64,000 bases of DNA, from positions 6,983 to 70,982 of the forward strand of contig JAHHRR010000001.1 in assembly GCA_020025655.1 (NCBI GenBank), written 5' to 3'. This DNA comes from Oscillospiraceae bacterium (lineage in GTDB: Bacteria; Bacillota; Clostridia; Oscillospirales; Oscillospiraceae). A model generated the notes under the pieces. The model had not been told where the DNA came from. It worked only from the letters and a program-made list of their open reading frames with translations, and searched no databases. This document shows, piece after piece, positions 51,601 to 59,708 of the stretch. How positions within the stretch are numbered: the stretch's first letter is position 1; each line of letters begins with the position of its first letter. The position numbers and the translations under genes were made by a program.

Positions 51601-54600
51601 TCGGGGTTTTCAGATTTAAAGCTGCATATATCCTCTGCCAGATGCCATGAATCGGCGGTAAAGCTTTTTGAGTCACCATCTACAATCTTTAACGCCATAC
51701 CTTTAACACGGGGAAGGCGGCTGCTGCCATAGATGCTTATATCTCCCCAGCAGGCAGAGCTTGTTCCGTCCGAACCGATGAGCATATTATAAATTCCGTT
51801 TGAAAGCAGCGTAAACTGCTTGGAGCTTCCTTTTTTGCCTTCCGCATTCCAGAAACTCTCAATTCCGTGGCGGGATTCGGCGGGAGGAGATATAACCGAA
51901 CGGTTAATCACAAGACCGTCCGCAGGAAGCTTTTCCTGAAGAAACGGCTGCATTGCGCCCATAGCTGCATCGGACATGAAATATTTCTGCATATCGCCGT
52001 CACAGAGAAGATTTGCACATGAGGTTATGCTCATGCCTATATGATGGGCCATGTAGCACTGAACTTTTTCTCCGTGCTCATGGCGGCAGCGTCCGGGGGT
52101 GAAATCCAGAGCCTCCATGAAGCCATAACGTCCGGATGCACCGAAATTTTTGAGCTTTCTGAGGTTCTTTACAGCGGCCTCCGGCTCGTAAGGCAGCGCC
52201 AGAAAACTGCTGTAAGGGGAAATTACCCAATCTTTTTCCTGACCCCGCTTCAATGAAAGCTCGGGGCAGCCGTTTGCCTTGTATCGGTAGTTTAAAAGAT
52301 TATCCAGCGAATAAAAAGCACTCTCGGATATTCCCCACGGTCTGGCGGGGAGCTTACGGCGCTTCTGAACATACAGGCAGAAACGGGAGCTTTCGTAAAG
52401 CAGACTGCCACGAAGATAGGGAAGAAAGATACCGGGCATAAGATACTCAAACATTGTTCCCGACCAGCTGGCAAGGCCACGGTATCCGTCCTTCTGAAGC
52501 TGAGCCCTGCTTAAATACCGCCAGTGTTTAAACGGAACATCGCCTTTTGCTGCGGCAATATAGCTCGTCAGAAGAGCTTCACTTGCCATCAGGTCGTACC
52601 AGCCGCCTGCGCCATGGTGCTTGCCGGTATCGTAGCAGATATAGAACAGACAGCGGTGAGAATCAAACAAGGGAGAAAAGTCCATGGCATCCATAAGAGC
52701 CTTTAATCTTATAGCAAGACCGCTTTCACCGAAGGCCAGAAGCGCCTGACGGCAGCATACAAGGCAGGCATAGAAATTTCCGCTGTCAACGGTAGAAATA
52801 TAAGGAGGATTCAGAACCTCAAGACTGTGAGTGTCATACCAGTTATAAAGCTGACCGAAGCATTTGGGGAGCTTTTCGAGTGTATCGGTTATGCGGCTTA
52901 TATAAAGTGCGGCTTCTTTTGGGCTTATTATCTCCATATCGGCTGCTGCAATGGCAGAACACATGGCAAGACCTATATTTGTAGGTGAGGTTCTGTGAGC
53001 GACACCTACTGGAGGCTGCTCCTGAAAATTGTCGGGAGGGAGAAAGTTATCATATGCGGTGGAAAATGTTGTGAAATATTTATAGTTTTCTTTTGCAGCC
53101 TGCAAGATGAATTCTCTGTCCACTGAGGGAAGATAAGAATCTTTGTGCGCAGGCAGGGCAAGGGCATATGCACACAGCGGAGACACAAGCCACAAAAGTC
53201 CTGCGGATTTTCCGATTATTACAGGAGAGAAGCAAAGCAGTACAAGCCCCAGAATAAGCGGAAACCACATAGCTTTTATATATCCACCGATGCTGCGGCT
53301 GTCTTTTTCGCTTTGAGCAGCGGTCTGCCACTGCAAAAGCCGCTTATGGCTTATTAGCATACGCCATAAAGACAGTAAAACTGCACTCAGACAGATATAA
53401 GCCTCATATGGCAGAAGCCACAGCCGCATAAAACTGTTGACAATGGCACCGCCTACGCCGCTGAGCAGTCTTGTATATCGTCTGAGCCTGAACTTTTCCC
53501 TCTGCCGCAGACTTCCCTCGGCAAGAGAAATGAAAAGACGGCTTAAAAGAGCGAGGACTGCGGCCCATGCCGAGATGAGAAGTACGTTTTCCGGCATGAA
53601 GAAGCCTGCAACAATAGCCGCCAGTGTAAACGGAGCCAGAAGGCTGCGGCGAATACTGTCAAACAGCCTGAAACGCTCGATCCCCGGAAGCTCGGAATGG
53701 AAAATCCAGGAAATGTTCTGCATATCACCCCTTGTCCAGCGATGCTGCCTTTTATAATAGGAAAGGGGGCTTGATGGAAAAGCATCCGAAAATTCTATAT
53801 CTCCTGCAAAGGCGGCTCTTAAATAAGCACCCTCCAGAGCATCGTGAGAGAGAATTCTGTTTTCGGGCAATCTGTCTGCCAGACAGGTATTCAAAGCATT
53901 GACATCAATAATACCTTTTCCTGCAAAGCCGCCGCTTGAGAACATATCCATATAAAGCTCACCGCAAAGACCACCGTACGGGTCACTGCCGCCTGCACCT
54001 GCAAAAATCAGCGAAAAGTCAGTTGCGTTTGCGCTCATAAGCTCGGTGGAGATTCGGGGCTGAATAATTGCATGGCCTTTTGTGACAACGCCCTTTTTCC
54101 TGTCTATAACAGCCCTGTTGAGCGGGTGAAGCATAGCGGAAATAAGCGATTCAACGGAACCGGGGTAGACCTTCGTGTCACTATCCAGTGTGATGATGTA
54201 ATTTATGCCGTGGAGGGCATCTTTTTCGCCGCATACGCCGAGTGTGCTTCTTTTATCAAGCAGCATGGAGACAAGCTCCATAATTGCGCCTCGTTTTCGC
54301 TCATGGCCTGAATAGCTTTCGCCGTTATAGACACGCTTTCTTGTGAAAAGATAAAATTTTGCGCCGTATTTCCTGTTAAGCTCGTTTATTACGGATGACG
54401 CCGCATTTAATATATCTTTATCTTCAGGCATATCGGAATGTTCGGATTCTTTTAAATCCGCAAGCAGTCCGAAATAAATTCCGTCTCTGCTGCGGCAGCT
54501 GTGGTATAGCTCTTCAAGACGTCTGCAAAGCTTTTCGGCAGATTCCGGACTGCTTAAAATTGCGGAAATTACGCAGAGGCTTCTGCCCTCGGCGGGTATT

Positions 54601-55607
54601 CCGCCGCTCAGCTCCATTCTGGGAACATATCCCGGTTTTACAATATGAAGCAGAATAAAGTCCGTAATACTTTTTAACATCTCTGATATGGGCAGGATTA
54701 AAAGAAATGCAGCAGCGGTGCTTTTGAAATAGAAGGCAGGGAGAAGCGACAGAATTATGCTGCCTGCAACGTTAAACAAAATATATGCAGCGGCTCTAAG
54801 GCGTGAAGGCTCAGGGAAAAGGTAAAAACCGATATGACGGTTTTCCTTTGCAGCCTTTTCGATAAGCTTTTTGGCATAAATATATTCTTCTTCGCCCTCT
54901 GCATGAGCCAGCTTTTCTATCCGGCTCATATAGTTATACTTTGTATCAGCGTCCATATGAGCGTATTCACCGGTGGGGTCATCTGATAGAATCTCATTGA
55001 CCTTATTGCAGGAAGTGAGAATTTCATCCCAGTCAAGCAGGGCTATAAGGCGCAGGCTTGTAAAGAGAGCCTCCATGCGTTTTGCCGAGCTGTCGGGGTC
55101 GTCTGAATACTGCATATCACGGCAGACGTTAGCTACCGAAGATATTATTTCGGCCTTTAAAATTTCGGGGAAAATCCTCAGCTCGGATAAATTCAGAACA
55201 CATATGGTCTGAAAGCCGTTGAGAAAAAGCCTGCATCGCTCCGCTGTAACGGCTCCCTGACCTGAATCTATAAGAGAGCGGCAAAGACGGGATACAAGAT
55301 AAGAATCACCGGAACGGCGAAGCTTTCCCGTATTTATAAAAGCCCGCCTGCTGCTGACGGCTTCACGTCTGAGCATATAGAAATTATCAAGCAGCCATTC
55401 CCACGCAGCAGGCGGTGTAAGCAGCTTGCCGGCCTTTATGTTGAGGGTATCATGTACGGACTTGATTTCCCTCATGTGCTTTTTGAGCTTTTTAAGTCCC
55501 TGAGAGGTGCTTTGCTCTCTGCCGGGCTTTAAAAGTCTGGCGGTAGAAGCGGCAAAATTAAAAAGCCTGTCATTTTCAATGTACAGACAATAGTTGCTGA
55601 ATTCCAT
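48612..55607 (-). CDS. Cyclic beta-1,2-glucan synthase-like protein (GT84 + glycoamylase-like + GH94), NdvB-like
   Basis: The 2331-residue protein has the three-part layout of cyclic beta-1,2-glucan synthases. Two hydrophobic regions (about 275-325 and 655-770) frame a GT84 domain with Asp-x-Asp in LDSDTKVYPGS (about 474) and YYKRQHRWTRGD (about 620). A glycoamylase-like domain follows (about 840-1180, from FSTAYDNFLPPDNF to YMAHHIGMSI). The C-terminal GH94 module (about 1340-2310) ends with FGSGDWNDGLNKV (about 2062), which holds the phosphorylase catalytic Asp. A short final part after it completes the protein. Such enzymes make, cyclise and trim beta-1,2-glucan. It is somewhat shorter than the roughly 2800-residue proteobacterial enzymes. 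It appears to be monocistronic. Confidence 0.88.
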   Translation of the reverse strand: MEFSNYCLYIENDRLFNFAASTARLLKPGREQSTSQGLKKLKKHMREIKSVHDTLNIKAGKLLTPPAAWEWLLDNFYMLRREAVSSRRAFINTGKLRRSGDSYLVSRLCRSLIDSGQGAVTAERCRLFLNGFQTICVLNLSELRIFPEILKAEIISSVANVCRDMQYSDDPDSSAKRMEALFTSLRLIALLDWDEILTSCNKVNEILSDDPTGEYAHMDADTKYNYMSRIEKLAHAEGEEEYIYAKKLIEKAAKENRHIGFYLFPEPSRLRAAAYILFNVAGSIILSLLPAFYFKSTAAAFLLILPISEMLKSITDFILLHIVKPGYVPRMELSGGIPAEGRSLCVISAILSSPESAEKLCRRLEELYHSCRSRDGIYFGLLADLKESEHSDMPEDKDILNAASSVINELNRKYGAKFYLFTRKRVYNGESYSGHERKRGAIMELVSMLLDKRSTLGVCGEKDALHGINYIITLDSDTKVYPGSVESLISAMLHPLNRAVIDRKKGVVTKGHAIIQPRISTELMSANATDFSLIFAGAGGSDPYGGLCGELYMDMFSSGGFAGKGIIDVNALNTCLADRLPENRILSHDALEGAYLRAAFAGDIEFSDAFPSSPLSYYKRQHRWTRGDMQNISWIFHSELPGIERFRLFDSIRRSLLAPFTLAAIVAGFFMPENVLLISAWAAVLALLSRLFISLAEGSLRQREKFRLRRYTRLLSGVGGAIVNSFMRLWLLPYEAYICLSAVLLSLWRMLISHKRLLQWQTAAQSEKDSRSIGGYIKAMWFPLILGLVLLCFSPVIIGKSAGLLWLVSPLCAYALALPAHKDSYLPSVDREFILQAAKENYKYFTTFSTAYDNFLPPDNFQEQPPVGVAHRTSPTNIGLAMCSAIAAADMEIISPKEAALYISRITDTLEKLPKCFGQLYNWYDTHSLEVLNPPYISTVDSGNFYACLVCCRQALLAFGESGLAIRLKALMDAMDFSPLFDSHRCLFYICYDTGKHHGAGGWYDLMASEALLTSYIAAAKGDVPFKHWRYLSRAQLQKDGYRGLASWSGTMFEYLMPGIFLPYLRGSLLYESSRFCLYVQKRRKLPARPWGISESAFYSLDNLLNYRYKANGCPELSLKRGQEKDWVISPYSSFLALPYEPEAAVKNLRKLKNFGASGRYGFMEALDFTPGRCRHEHGEKVQCYMAHHIGMSITSCANLLCDGDMQKYFMSDAAMGAMQPFLQEKLPADGLVINRSVISPPAESRHGIESFWNAEGKKGSSKQFTLLSNGIYNMLIGSDGTSSACWGDISIYGSSRLPRVKGMALKIVDGDSKSFTADSWHLAEDICSFKSENPDLKIEYSTIVSGTQPGELRQIELLSERDRELKICLNFKPILAPYKDYENHPAFWKLGIASEIRDGKLVLHRLRRSSLKDIWLCASCNVPVSISTENRQFNPYLSEPDVLLCAAVSLKAGVKTAVKFAVCSGFSPDEVLNASDEILSGAERGIMPGASAARLGMDSAEYGRSMAMLPSLLSPISNAAAKSELWKYGISGDYPIIYCDAQSSEAMSVLSRFCLLKSCGIECELVYLSSEGGEYHRPMHRRILEFLTLHGLESLLGARAGIHFVPKEAADAVESRAACIIGKQRLFKPELRIAASGLPRARYTVPQYMFENESFRFAVKNTLPGKMWQQILCNDDFGCIISDCGAGSMWYKNAREMRITAAPESAAATTGSESLTAEYNGSSFSLFAANDNIPCAVSFSAGVARWDKIFKGRSIHLTAFVPVEENVRIYIIEGAEGLNLTWKLKPVLGQDACSLSCKFENGIFEAQNKESYIKNLKFSAATSSFCSCKTDFRPQAMEMSLAAEKITVLVCGVCSADKLRSLAVPQNALAELNKCTQHWSSLLGRLKVSTGIEELDNYLNIWGPYQTIACRIMARASVYQSGGAFGFRDQLQDAVNMLYIDPDIAKQRILDCCRHQYLEGDVMHWWHVHPDGDKGIRSRCSDDLLWLVWAVCEYCKKTGDLSICKSELPFLNSPVLGADEGERYEVPAVSDKSDTVLNHIRAALGCCERRGLGPHGLPFFGSGDWNDGLNKVDGESVWLGWFYSICAFKFSELLKRLHENDAQNYYSLAEKLGKAADSCFNGSFYYRGFHADGSVLGGEQRIDSLPQSWAAFNPFSDKEKVKTALKYALSKLVDTQHSTVKLFTPPYRHDERDVGYISSYGEGFRENGGQYTHAAVWLASACFKCGMAKEGREILLMLLPENHDLSVYEAEPYVLAADVYSAPGHEGEAGWTWYTGSAGWYYTVALEDMLGIKLQNSVVLPPSDGIERPAFKVTYRDSDGKTQHINYPFS

Positions 55608-55737
55608 TTTATCCTCCTGACTGCCGTGTAAAAGCGGACAGTTTATGCTTTAATTTACATTTTCCCCAAAGACAGCCAATAATATTCCTGCGGCTGCCGA
55701 AGCGGAAAAAGAAAAATATGCTGACAAGAAAAAATAC

Positions 55738-55766
55738 TTGACAGCATGAAAAAGCTGGTATATACT
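55738..55766 (+). promoter_or_regulatory. Promoter of the ylxM-ffh operon
   Basis: TTGACA (55738-55743), 17 bases, TATACT (55761-55766). Confidence 0.75.
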
Positions 55767-55801
55767 CTGTTAAGCTAAAACACTTGACAGGAGGCCTCGC
55801 T

Positions 55802-56158
55802 GTGAACGAAGGCAGACTTATGCAAAGTATGCTTCTGGATTTCTACGGTGAACTCCTGACTGAAAAACAGAGAGAATGCTTTGACCTGCATTATAACGAA
55901 GATTTGTCACTTTCAGAAATTGCCCAGCAGAGCGGGATTTCCCGACAGGGCGTATGGGACAATATCCGGAGGGCTGAGGAGTCGCTCAGGGATATAGAAG
56001 GAAAAACAGGTCTTGTGTCCAGATTTATGGAGACAAAAAAGGCTCTCGAGAAGCTCAGCAGCCAGCTGGGCAGGATAGAAGAATTAAGCACCGGTGAGGC
56101 AGAAGAACTTGCCTTGCAGGCGAAGGCAGAGATTGAAGCTCTTTTGAGCAGAGGTTAA
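55802..56158 (+). CDS. ylxM: YlxM, SRP-associated HTH protein (UPF0122)
   Basis: A 119-residue sigma-70 region 4-like helix-turn-helix protein (LTEKQRECFDLHYNEDLSLSEIAQQSGISRQGVWDNIRRAEESL) that is genetically linked to ffh across Firmicutes and is thought to modulate the signal recognition particle. The start is GTG 55802, eight bases after GGAGG; a TTG at 55784 would place the Shine-Dalgarno inside the coding region. The C-terminal helix (LEKLSSQLGRIEELSTGEAEELALQAKAEIEALL) is coiled-coil-like. It ends one base before ffh. Confidence 0.92.
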   Translation: MNEGRLMQSMLLDFYGELLTEKQRECFDLHYNEDLSLSEIAQQSGISRQGVWDNIRRAEESLRDIEGKTGLVSRFMETKKALEKLSSQLGRIEELSTGEAEELALQAKAEIEALLSRG

Positions 56159-56159
56159 T

Positions 56160-57539
56160 ATGGCATTTGAAAGCTTATCCGACAAACTGAATAAAGCCTT
56201 TAAAAAACTCCGTGGAAAAGGCAGACTTACTCAGGCAGATATTAAAGAGGCAATGCGCGAGGTGCGTATGGCTCTGCTTGAAGCGGACGTAAGCTATAAA
56301 GTAGTTAAGCAGTTTACAAAGACAGTTACTGAGAAGGCAAGCGGAGCAGAAGTTCTGGAAGCTCTGTCTCCGGCTCAGATGGTTATAAAGATAGTTGATC
56401 AGGAGCTCTGCGCTCTTATGGGCGGAGAGAATACAAAGCTCAACATAAGCTCCAAGTCCCCCAGCGTTGTTATGCTGGTAGGTCTTCAGGGTGCTGGTAA
56501 GACTACAAACGGCGCAAAGCTCGCCGGCTACATGAAAAAGCAGGGCAAACGCCCGCTGCTTGCAGCCTGTGATATTTACCGCCCCGCTGCTATCAAGCAG
56601 CTGGAAACTGTCGGCGCACAGCTGGATATCCCTGTTTTCCAGATGGGACAGACAGATCCTGTGGATATTGCAAAGGCAGCTGTTGAGCACGCTAAAAAGC
56701 ACGGAAACGATCTGGTATTTCTTGATACCGCCGGTCGTCTTCATATAGATTCTGAGCTTATGGATGAGCTCAAGAACATTAAGGCCGCTGTTGAACCGGC
56801 TGAAATCCTTCTGGTTGTTGATGCAATGACCGGTCAGGATGCAGTTAATGCCGCAAGTGCCTTTGATGAGGCTCTGGACGTTACAGGCGTTATGCTCTCC
56901 AAGCTTGACGGTGACGCCCGAGGCGGTGCTGCTCTTTCAATCAGAGCAACAACAGGAAAGCCCATTAAGTTTATCGGCGTAGGCGAAAAGCTCGACATGA
57001 TAGAGCCTTTCCACCCCGACCGTATGGCATCAAGAATCCTCGGCATGGGCGATGTTCTGACTCTTATTGAAAAGGCAGAGCAGAGCTTCGATGAGAAGAA
57101 GGCTCTTGAAACCGCCGAGAGACTGAAAGCCAACAAATTCACTCTGGACGATTATCTGGACCAGATGGCACAGATTCGCAACATGGGTGATCTGGGTGAT
57201 ATTGCGGGAATGATCCCCGGCATGAATGCCGCAGCACTTCAGGGTGCAAAGATGGATGAAAAGGCTCTTGCAAGACAGGAGGCAATCATCCTTTCCATGA
57301 CCAAGAAGGAAAGAGACAACCCCGGAATCCTCAACTCCAGCAGAAAAAAACGCATTGCCGCCGGTTCCGGAACATCCGTTGTGGATGTTAACAGACTTAT
57401 AAAACAGTTTGAGACAATGCAGCAGATGGTAAAGCAGCTTACCGGCAAAAATGCAAAGAAGCTGCAGAAGAAGATGGGCCGTATGGGCGGCGGATTCCCC
57501 GGCATGGGCGGAGGTTTCCCCGGCGGCTTCGGCTTCTGA
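56160..57539 (+). CDS. ffh: Signal recognition particle protein Ffh
   Basis: The GTPase of the SRP, which binds 4.5S/SRP RNA and nascent signal sequences and docks at FtsY. N domain (1-85), then the G domain with GLQGAGKTTNGAKLAG (about 107), DTAGRLHID (about 187), SKLDGDARGG (about 245) and the methionine-rich M domain from about 330 (MTKKERDNPGILNSSRKKRIAAGSG). The Gly/Phe/Met tail (GGFPGMGGGFPGGFGF) is usual for Clostridia. Length 459 is normal. Follows ylxM at one base and precedes rpsP. Confidence 0.97.
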   Translation: MAFESLSDKLNKAFKKLRGKGRLTQADIKEAMREVRMALLEADVSYKVVKQFTKTVTEKASGAEVLEALSPAQMVIKIVDQELCALMGGENTKLNISSKSPSVVMLVGLQGAGKTTNGAKLAGYMKKQGKRPLLAACDIYRPAAIKQLETVGAQLDIPVFQMGQTDPVDIAKAAVEHAKKHGNDLVFLDTAGRLHIDSELMDELKNIKAAVEPAEILLVVDAMTGQDAVNAASAFDEALDVTGVMLSKLDGDARGGAALSIRATTGKPIKFIGVGEKLDMIEPFHPDRMASRILGMGDVLTLIEKAEQSFDEKKALETAERLKANKFTLDDYLDQMAQIRNMGDLGDIAGMIPGMNAAALQGAKMDEKALARQEAIILSMTKKERDNPGILNSSRKKRIAAGSGTSVVDVNRLIKQFETMQQMVKQLTGKNAKKLQKKMGRMGGGFPGMGGGFPGGFGF

Positions 57540-57606
57540 GATTAGGTTTACAACTGCCGAAAGGCGTTTGTAATATATTTAAAAAATACACGGAGGTGAA
57601 AATAAA

Positions 57607-57843
57607 ATGGTTAAAATCAGACTTCGCAGAATGGGTGCTAAGAAGGCTCCTTACTACCGTATTGTTGTTGCTGACTCTCGTTTCCCTCATGACGGTCGTT
57701 TCATCGAGGAGATCGGTACTTACGATCCCAACAACGACAGCAATAAGCTGACTGTTGATGTTGAGCGCGCTAACTACTGGATCGGCAAGGGTGCACAGCC
57801 TACTGAGACCGTTCGCAGCCTGCTTAAGAAGGCACAGGCCTAA
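57607..57843 (+). CDS. rpsP: 30S ribosomal protein S16
   Basis: A 78-residue ribosomal protein starting [41 protein letters not shown], the full S16 signature. It binds 16S rRNA helices in the 30S body. The ATG at 57607 follows CGGAGGTG. Third gene of the operon. Codon use is biased to abundant codons (GGT, CGT, AAG), as expected for a ribosomal gene. Confidence 0.98.
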   Translation: MVKIRLRRMGAKKAPYYRIVVADSRFPHDGRFIEEIGTYDPNNDSNKLTVDVERANYWIGKGAQPTETVRSLLKKAQA

Positions 57844-57861
57844 TAAGGAGTTTCTACCGGC

Positions 57862-58092
57862 ATGAAAGAACTTTTGACCTACATTGTACAGAACCTTGTG
57901 GACAACCCTGACGAGGTTTCTGTGACCGAGCACAAGGCTGACGGCGAGACCGTATTTGAGGTTCGTGTTGCCGACGGCGATATGGGCAAGGTCATCGGCC
58001 GGCAGGGCAGGATCGTAAAACAGATCCGTATACTCATGCGGGCCGTTGCCCAGAAAAAGGGCAAAAAGGTTTCAGTTGAGATTCTGGACTGA
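57862..58092 (+). CDS. khpA: KH domain RNA-binding protein KhpA (YlqC)
   Basis: A 76-residue protein with one KH domain, including the RNA-binding GKVIGRQGRIVKQIRILMRA loop (Gly-x-x-Gly). KhpA pairs with KhpB/EloR and binds many RNAs, with effects on cell elongation in streptococci. It lies 18 bases after rpsP and ends the first part of the operon at a terminator. Confidence 0.95.
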   Translation: MKELLTYIVQNLVDNPDEVSVTEHKADGETVFEVRVADGDMGKVIGRQGRIVKQIRILMRAVAQKKGKKVSVEILD

Positions 58093-58105
58093 GATTATAT
58101 GAATG

Positions 58106-58133
58106 AAACAGAGGCGTAAACCTCTGTTTTTTT
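58106..58133 (+). terminator. Terminator after khpA
   Basis: AAACAGAGG, loop CGTAAA, CCTCTGTTT then TTTT. Confidence 0.8.
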
Positions 58134-58161
58134 CATTTTTGAAAACAATTTACAATAATTG

Positions 58162-58190
58162 TTGTACACCTCGATGTTATATAGTATAAT
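58162..58190 (+). promoter_or_regulatory. Promoter of the lipoprotein gene
   Basis: TTGTAC (58162-58167), 17 bases, TATAAT (58185-58190). Confidence 0.65.
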
Positions 58191-58234
58191 TACCCTGCGG
58201 ATGAAGCCTGTAAATAATATCATGGAGGTTCAAT

Positions 58235-59092
58235 ATGAAAAAGTTCAGAAAAGCTGTAGCTCTGCTGATGATACTTGTTATGGCACTTAGCCTGTGCGGC
58301 TGCAGCAGCTTCGAGACAAAAATGCTTAAAGGCGTAAAGAAGCTTCAGGAGCTTCAAAGCCTGCACATGGATGCAACAGTAGACATCGGCATGACTATGA
58401 ATGTTCTTCAGCAGGATCTGGATATGGATATGCTGATGAATGCATCATCAGATATTCAGACCGAACCGTTCAAAATGAACACCGAAATCGACACCAATAT
58501 GATGGGTGTTGAGGGCAAAGTATACAGCTTCATCGAAAAATGCGGTGATGAATATTGCGTGTACAGTTCTCTTGACGGTGATAACTGGGATAAGGACAGC
58601 ATGGATGCAGATGATGCACCTGAAGATATTGAAGTTCTGGGAATGTTTGCCGTGCTTGCAAAATATGCCTCTAGCTTTGAAAAAGCAGGGGAGGAGCAGG
58701 TGAATGATTACAATACTGTCAGATACGACGGCAATATTACAAGCGACGATATCGCCGGACTTATCGAACTTGCAGGCGGCTCTGCTGCGCTGAGTGAAGT
58801 TGCAGGGGATGAAGTCGACGTGGATAGGATACTGGCTGCACTTGAAGGCCCGTTTACTATTCCTGCTTCAATCTGGTTTGACAAGGAAACCGGAATTGCA
58901 ATAAAGTATCGGGTCGATGTGACAGAAATGATGTCCGGAATCATGCTCGAGGTTATGGAAGAAGCCATGGAAGAAATGGGACCGGAGCTTCCTAATGTGG
59001 GACTTGAATTTACTGTTAATAAAACAGTGGTAGAGGTTACCTTGTCTCAGCTTGATGAGCTGGGTGAAATCACCGTCCCTGAAATAAATTAA
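58235..59092 (+). CDS. Lipoprotein of unknown function (LolA/DUF6612-like)
   Basis: A 285-residue exported protein with a lipobox (MALSLCGCSSF, Cys about residue 24 as the lipid site), so Lgt in this window would modify it. The mature part has long amphipathic strands with repeated Met/Asp (MDATVDIGMTMNVLQQDLDMDMLMN) and ends EVTLSQLDELGEITVPEIN. This pattern fits the one-sided beta-sheet of LolA/LppX-type or DUF6612 proteins that carry lipids; I assign only by pattern. It has its own promoter and terminator and interrupts the khpA-rimM order usual in Firmicutes. Confidence 0.7.
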   Translation: MKKFRKAVALLMILVMALSLCGCSSFETKMLKGVKKLQELQSLHMDATVDIGMTMNVLQQDLDMDMLMNASSDIQTEPFKMNTEIDTNMMGVEGKVYSFIEKCGDEYCVYSSLDGDNWDKDSMDADDAPEDIEVLGMFAVLAKYASSFEKAGEEQVNDYNTVRYDGNITSDDIAGLIELAGGSAALSEVAGDEVDVDRILAALEGPFTIPASIWFDKETGIAIKYRVDVTEMMSGIMLEVMEEAMEEMGPELPNVGLEFTVNKTVVEVTLSQLDELGEITVPEIN

Positions 59093-59102
59093 AACGAAAA
59101 AT

Positions 59103-59131
59103 AAAAGGTACGTCATTGACGTACCTTTTTT
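59103..59131 (+). terminator. Terminator of the lipoprotein gene
   Basis: AAAGGTACGTC, loop ATT, GACGTACCTTT then TTT. Confidence 0.8.
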
Positions 59132-59152
59132 GCATAAACGGGTTCTCAGCCC

Positions 59153-59181
59153 TTGTTAAAATGTCAAAAATATGATAAAAT
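59153..59181 (+). promoter_or_regulatory. Promoter of rimM-trmD
   Basis: TTGTTA (59153-59158), 17 bases, TAAAAT (59176-59181). Confidence 0.6.
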
Positions 59182-59215
59182 ATCAAAATTCTGAATGATA
59201 TATCCGGAGGAATAC

Positions 59216-59704
59216 ATGGATAAAAAAGATTACATCGAAGCCGGTAAAATCGTTAACACTCACGGAGTTGCCGGAGAAGTTAAAATAGAAGTATGGCTCA
59301 ACAGCCCCAAGTTTATGAAAAAGTTCAAAAGACTTTTCGTCGGTGAAAAGGAATTTGAAATCGAAGGCGCAAGAGAGCATAAGGGCTTTCTTATCACAAA
59401 GCTCGGCGGTATTGATGATATAAATGCCGCTATGCCCTTTAAGGGCAAAGAGGTCAGAGTTCTGAAAAGTGACGTTAAGCTTCCTGCCGGCAAGTTCTTC
59501 CTGCAGGATATTATCGGTGCCGAAGTCAGAGATGAGGACGGAAACAAAATCGGCGTTTTGAGCGAGATAATGGAAACCCCTGCATCTATGATATATGTGG
59601 TAAAGGGCGAGAGCGAACATCTTATTCCCGCTGTACCGGAGTTTATTGTATCAACTGATGTGGATGCAGGAGTAGTTGTAGTAAAACTGATTGAAGGAAT
59701 GTAA
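59216..59704 (+). CDS. rimM: Ribosome maturation factor RimM
   Basis: A 162-residue 30S assembly factor that binds S19 and assists maturation of the 16S 3' domain. The N-terminal barrel has AGKIVNTHGVAGEVKIEVWL and the PRC-barrel half begins FFLQDIIGAEVRDEDGNKIGVL. I use ATG 59216, with GGAGGA five bases upstream, rather than the ATG at 59195 that would add seven residues without a Shine-Dalgarno. It ends four bases before trmD. First gene of the second part of the operon, with its own promoter. Confidence 0.95.
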   Translation: MDKKDYIEAGKIVNTHGVAGEVKIEVWLNSPKFMKKFKRLFVGEKEFEIEGAREHKGFLITKLGGIDDINAAMPFKGKEVRVLKSDVKLPAGKFFLQDIIGAEVRDEDGNKIGVLSEIMETPASMIYVVKGESEHLIPAVPEFIVSTDVDAGVVVVKLIEGM

Positions 59705-59708
59705 TTGG

